From positions 1 through 5,920 of the forward strand of contig CAIKZV010000231.1 in assembly GCA_903831925.1 (NCBI GenBank): a stretch of DNA of 5,920 nt, written 5' to 3'. Shown here piece by piece: positions 4,960 through 5,920 of the stretch. The notes beneath the pieces were generated by a model. That model did no database searches, was not told the DNA's origin, and worked only from the letters and a program-made list of their open reading frames with translations. This stretch comes from an uncultured Burkholderiales bacterium. Its GTDB lineage: Bacteria; Pseudomonadota; Gammaproteobacteria; Burkholderiales; Burkholderiaceae_E. A program made the translations under genes and the position numbers. Every line of letters begins with the position of its first letter. Positions within the stretch are counted from its first letter, which is position 1.

Positions 4960-5920
4960 ATGAACACTCACGTCGCCGCAGCGCCGTCGCTTGCGCAGGC
5001 CCCGGCCTATGTCAGGCATACCGGCCTGATCAGCTGGGTTGCCTCGATTGCTGCACTTACCCGCCCCGATCGCGTTGTCTGGGCAGACGGCTCGCAGGCG
5101 GAATATGAGCGGCTTTGCGCCGAGATGGTTGCCGCCGGCACCCTGCGCAAGCTCGATCCGGTCAAGCGCCCCAACTCCTATCTGGCCTGGTCCGATCCGA
5201 CCGACGTGGCACGGGTCGAAGACCGCACCTTCATCTGTTCCGAGCGCAAGGAAGACGCGGGTCCGACCAACAACTGGACCGACCCCGCCGAGATGCGCCA
5301 GACCCTGGCCGGCCTCTTCGAGGGCTGCATGCGCGGGCGCACGATGTATGTCATCCCGTTCTCGATGGGCCCGATCGGCTCGCCGATCGCCCACATCGGC
5401 GTCGAGATTTCCGACAGCCCCTATGTGGTCGTCAGCATGCGCACCATGACCCGCATGGGCCGCGCGGTCTTTGAGGTGCTGGGTGAAGAGGGTGGATTCG
5501 TGCCCTGCGTGCATACCGTCGGCAAGCCGCTGGCCCCCGGCGAAAAAGACGTGTCGTGGCCCTGCAACCCGACCAAATACATCGTTCATTACCCCGAGAC
5601 CCGCGAGATCTGGTCGTATGGCTCGGGTTATGGCGGCAACGCGCTGCTCGGCAAGAAGTGTTTCGCCTTGCGGATCGCCTCGAACATGGGCCGCCAGGAC
5701 GTCGCCGCAGGCGGCATCGGCTGGCTTGCCGAGCACATGCTGATCCTTGGCGTGACCTCGCCCGAGGGCAAGAAGTACCACGTCGCGGCGGCCTTCCCGT
5801 CGGCCTGCGGCAAGACCAATTTCGCCATGCTGATTCCGCCCAAGGGCTTTGACGGCTGGAAGGTCACCACCATCGGCGACGACATCGCCTGGATCAAGCC
5901 GCAGCCCGACGGCACGCTGC
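4960..5920 (+). CDS. pckG: Phosphoenolpyruvate carboxykinase (GTP), N-terminal 320 residues (cut by right edge)
   Basis: PEP carboxykinase (GTP) interconverts oxaloacetate plus GTP with PEP, CO2 and GDP, the entry step of gluconeogenesis, in the cytoplasm. The frame runs open from the ATG at 4960 to the window end; the family is about 600 residues, so roughly half is present. Visible motifs in order: SDPTDVARVEDRTF at 78-91 with substrate-binding Arg85; CSERKEDAGPTNNW at 93-106; PFSMGPIGSP at 133-142; SGYGGNALLGKKC at 222-234, with Lys233 a manganese ligand; WLAEHMLILG at 255-264, with His259 the second ligand; AAFPSACGKTNFAM at 277-290, the P-loop with reactive Cys283, Lys285 and Thr286; and IGDDIAW at 305-311, with Asp308 the third metal ligand. 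These motifs are those of the GTP-dependent, not the ATP-dependent, enzyme. It is divergent from the hydratase operon and preceded by a long structured leader. Confidence 0.97.
   Translation, partial: MNTHVAAAPSLAQAPAYVRHTGLISWVASIAALTRPDRVVWADGSQAEYERLCAEMVAAGTLRKLDPVKRPNSYLAWSDPTDVARVEDRTFICSERKEDAGPTNNWTDPAEMRQTLAGLFEGCMRGRTMYVIPFSMGPIGSPIAHIGVEISDSPYVVVSMRTMTRMGRAVFEVLGEEGGFVPCVHTVGKPLAPGEKDVSWPCNPTKYIVHYPETREIWSYGSGYGGNALLGKKCFALRIASNMGRQDVAAGGIGWLAEHMLILGVTSPEGKKYHVAAAFPSACGKTNFAMLIPPKGFDGWKVTTIGDDIAWIKPQPDGTL

Noticed and set aside
4831..5108. Possible leader peptide gene starting at the ATG near 4832 (MKGLFSAAHPAP...) ahead of pckG
   Set aside because: The frame runs about 150 bases past the pckG start in another register, has only a poorly spaced AGG, and its composition changes to shadow-like Arg/Cys-rich sequence. 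No run of regulatory codons is visible.
4609..5781. 390-codon minus-strand frame opposite pckG and the intergenic region
   Set aside because: It lies antisense to a gene with unmistakable PEP carboxykinase motifs and has no family signature of its own.
1..5920. tRNA, rRNA, CRISPR array, insertion sequence, prophage or defence genes
   Set aside because: No cloverleaf, regularly spaced repeats, terminal inverted repeats, transposase or phage-like motif seen on either strand.

Overview
The window is GC-rich chromosomal DNA from a proteobacterium, most likely a betaproteobacterium of the Burkholderiales type. The basis is the GTP-dependent PEP carboxykinase at the right edge, whose sequence resembles Burkholderiales homologues as I remember them, together with the strong G/C third-position bias. 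No database search was possible, so the lineage is an inference. I see no rRNA, tRNA, CRISPR array, insertion sequence or phage gene; it reads as ordinary core or catabolic chromosome.

Layout from left to right. At 1-1125 (minus) is the first 375 codons of a large protein I cannot assign; it runs off the left edge. At 1219-1395 (minus) is a 58-residue predicted small membrane protein. The stretch 1396-1621 holds no convincing gene or terminator. From 4599 down to 1622 (minus) lies a compact three-gene unit: a GTG-started 2-oxopent-4-enoate hydratase-like protein (FAH fold), a PLP-dependent threonine/serine dehydratase that overlaps it by ATGA, and, 54 bases further on, a DUF2817 / M14-type zinc hydrolase. 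The 360-base divergent region 4600-4959 separates this unit from pckG (plus, from 4960), which is cut by the right edge after 320 codons.

How the genes may work together. The hydrolase could release an amino acid or acyl fragment, the dehydratase would deaminate a hydroxy-amino acid to a 2-oxo acid, and the hydratase would act on an unsaturated 2-oxo acid. All of these would feed pyruvate or oxaloacetate-level metabolism, where PEP carboxykinase starts gluconeogenesis. The individual family assignments are well supported; the joint pathway is speculation.

The most interesting non-coding signal is the pckG leader. A plausible sigma-70 promoter at 4738-4767 would give a 5' UTR of about 185 nt. 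This UTR contains a two-helix stem-loop (4786-4823) and a perfect 9-bp hairpin (4849-4871), neither followed by a T-run. I do not recognise this arrangement as a known riboswitch class. Otherwise the window is fairly ordinary, and I found no clear novel multi-gene system.
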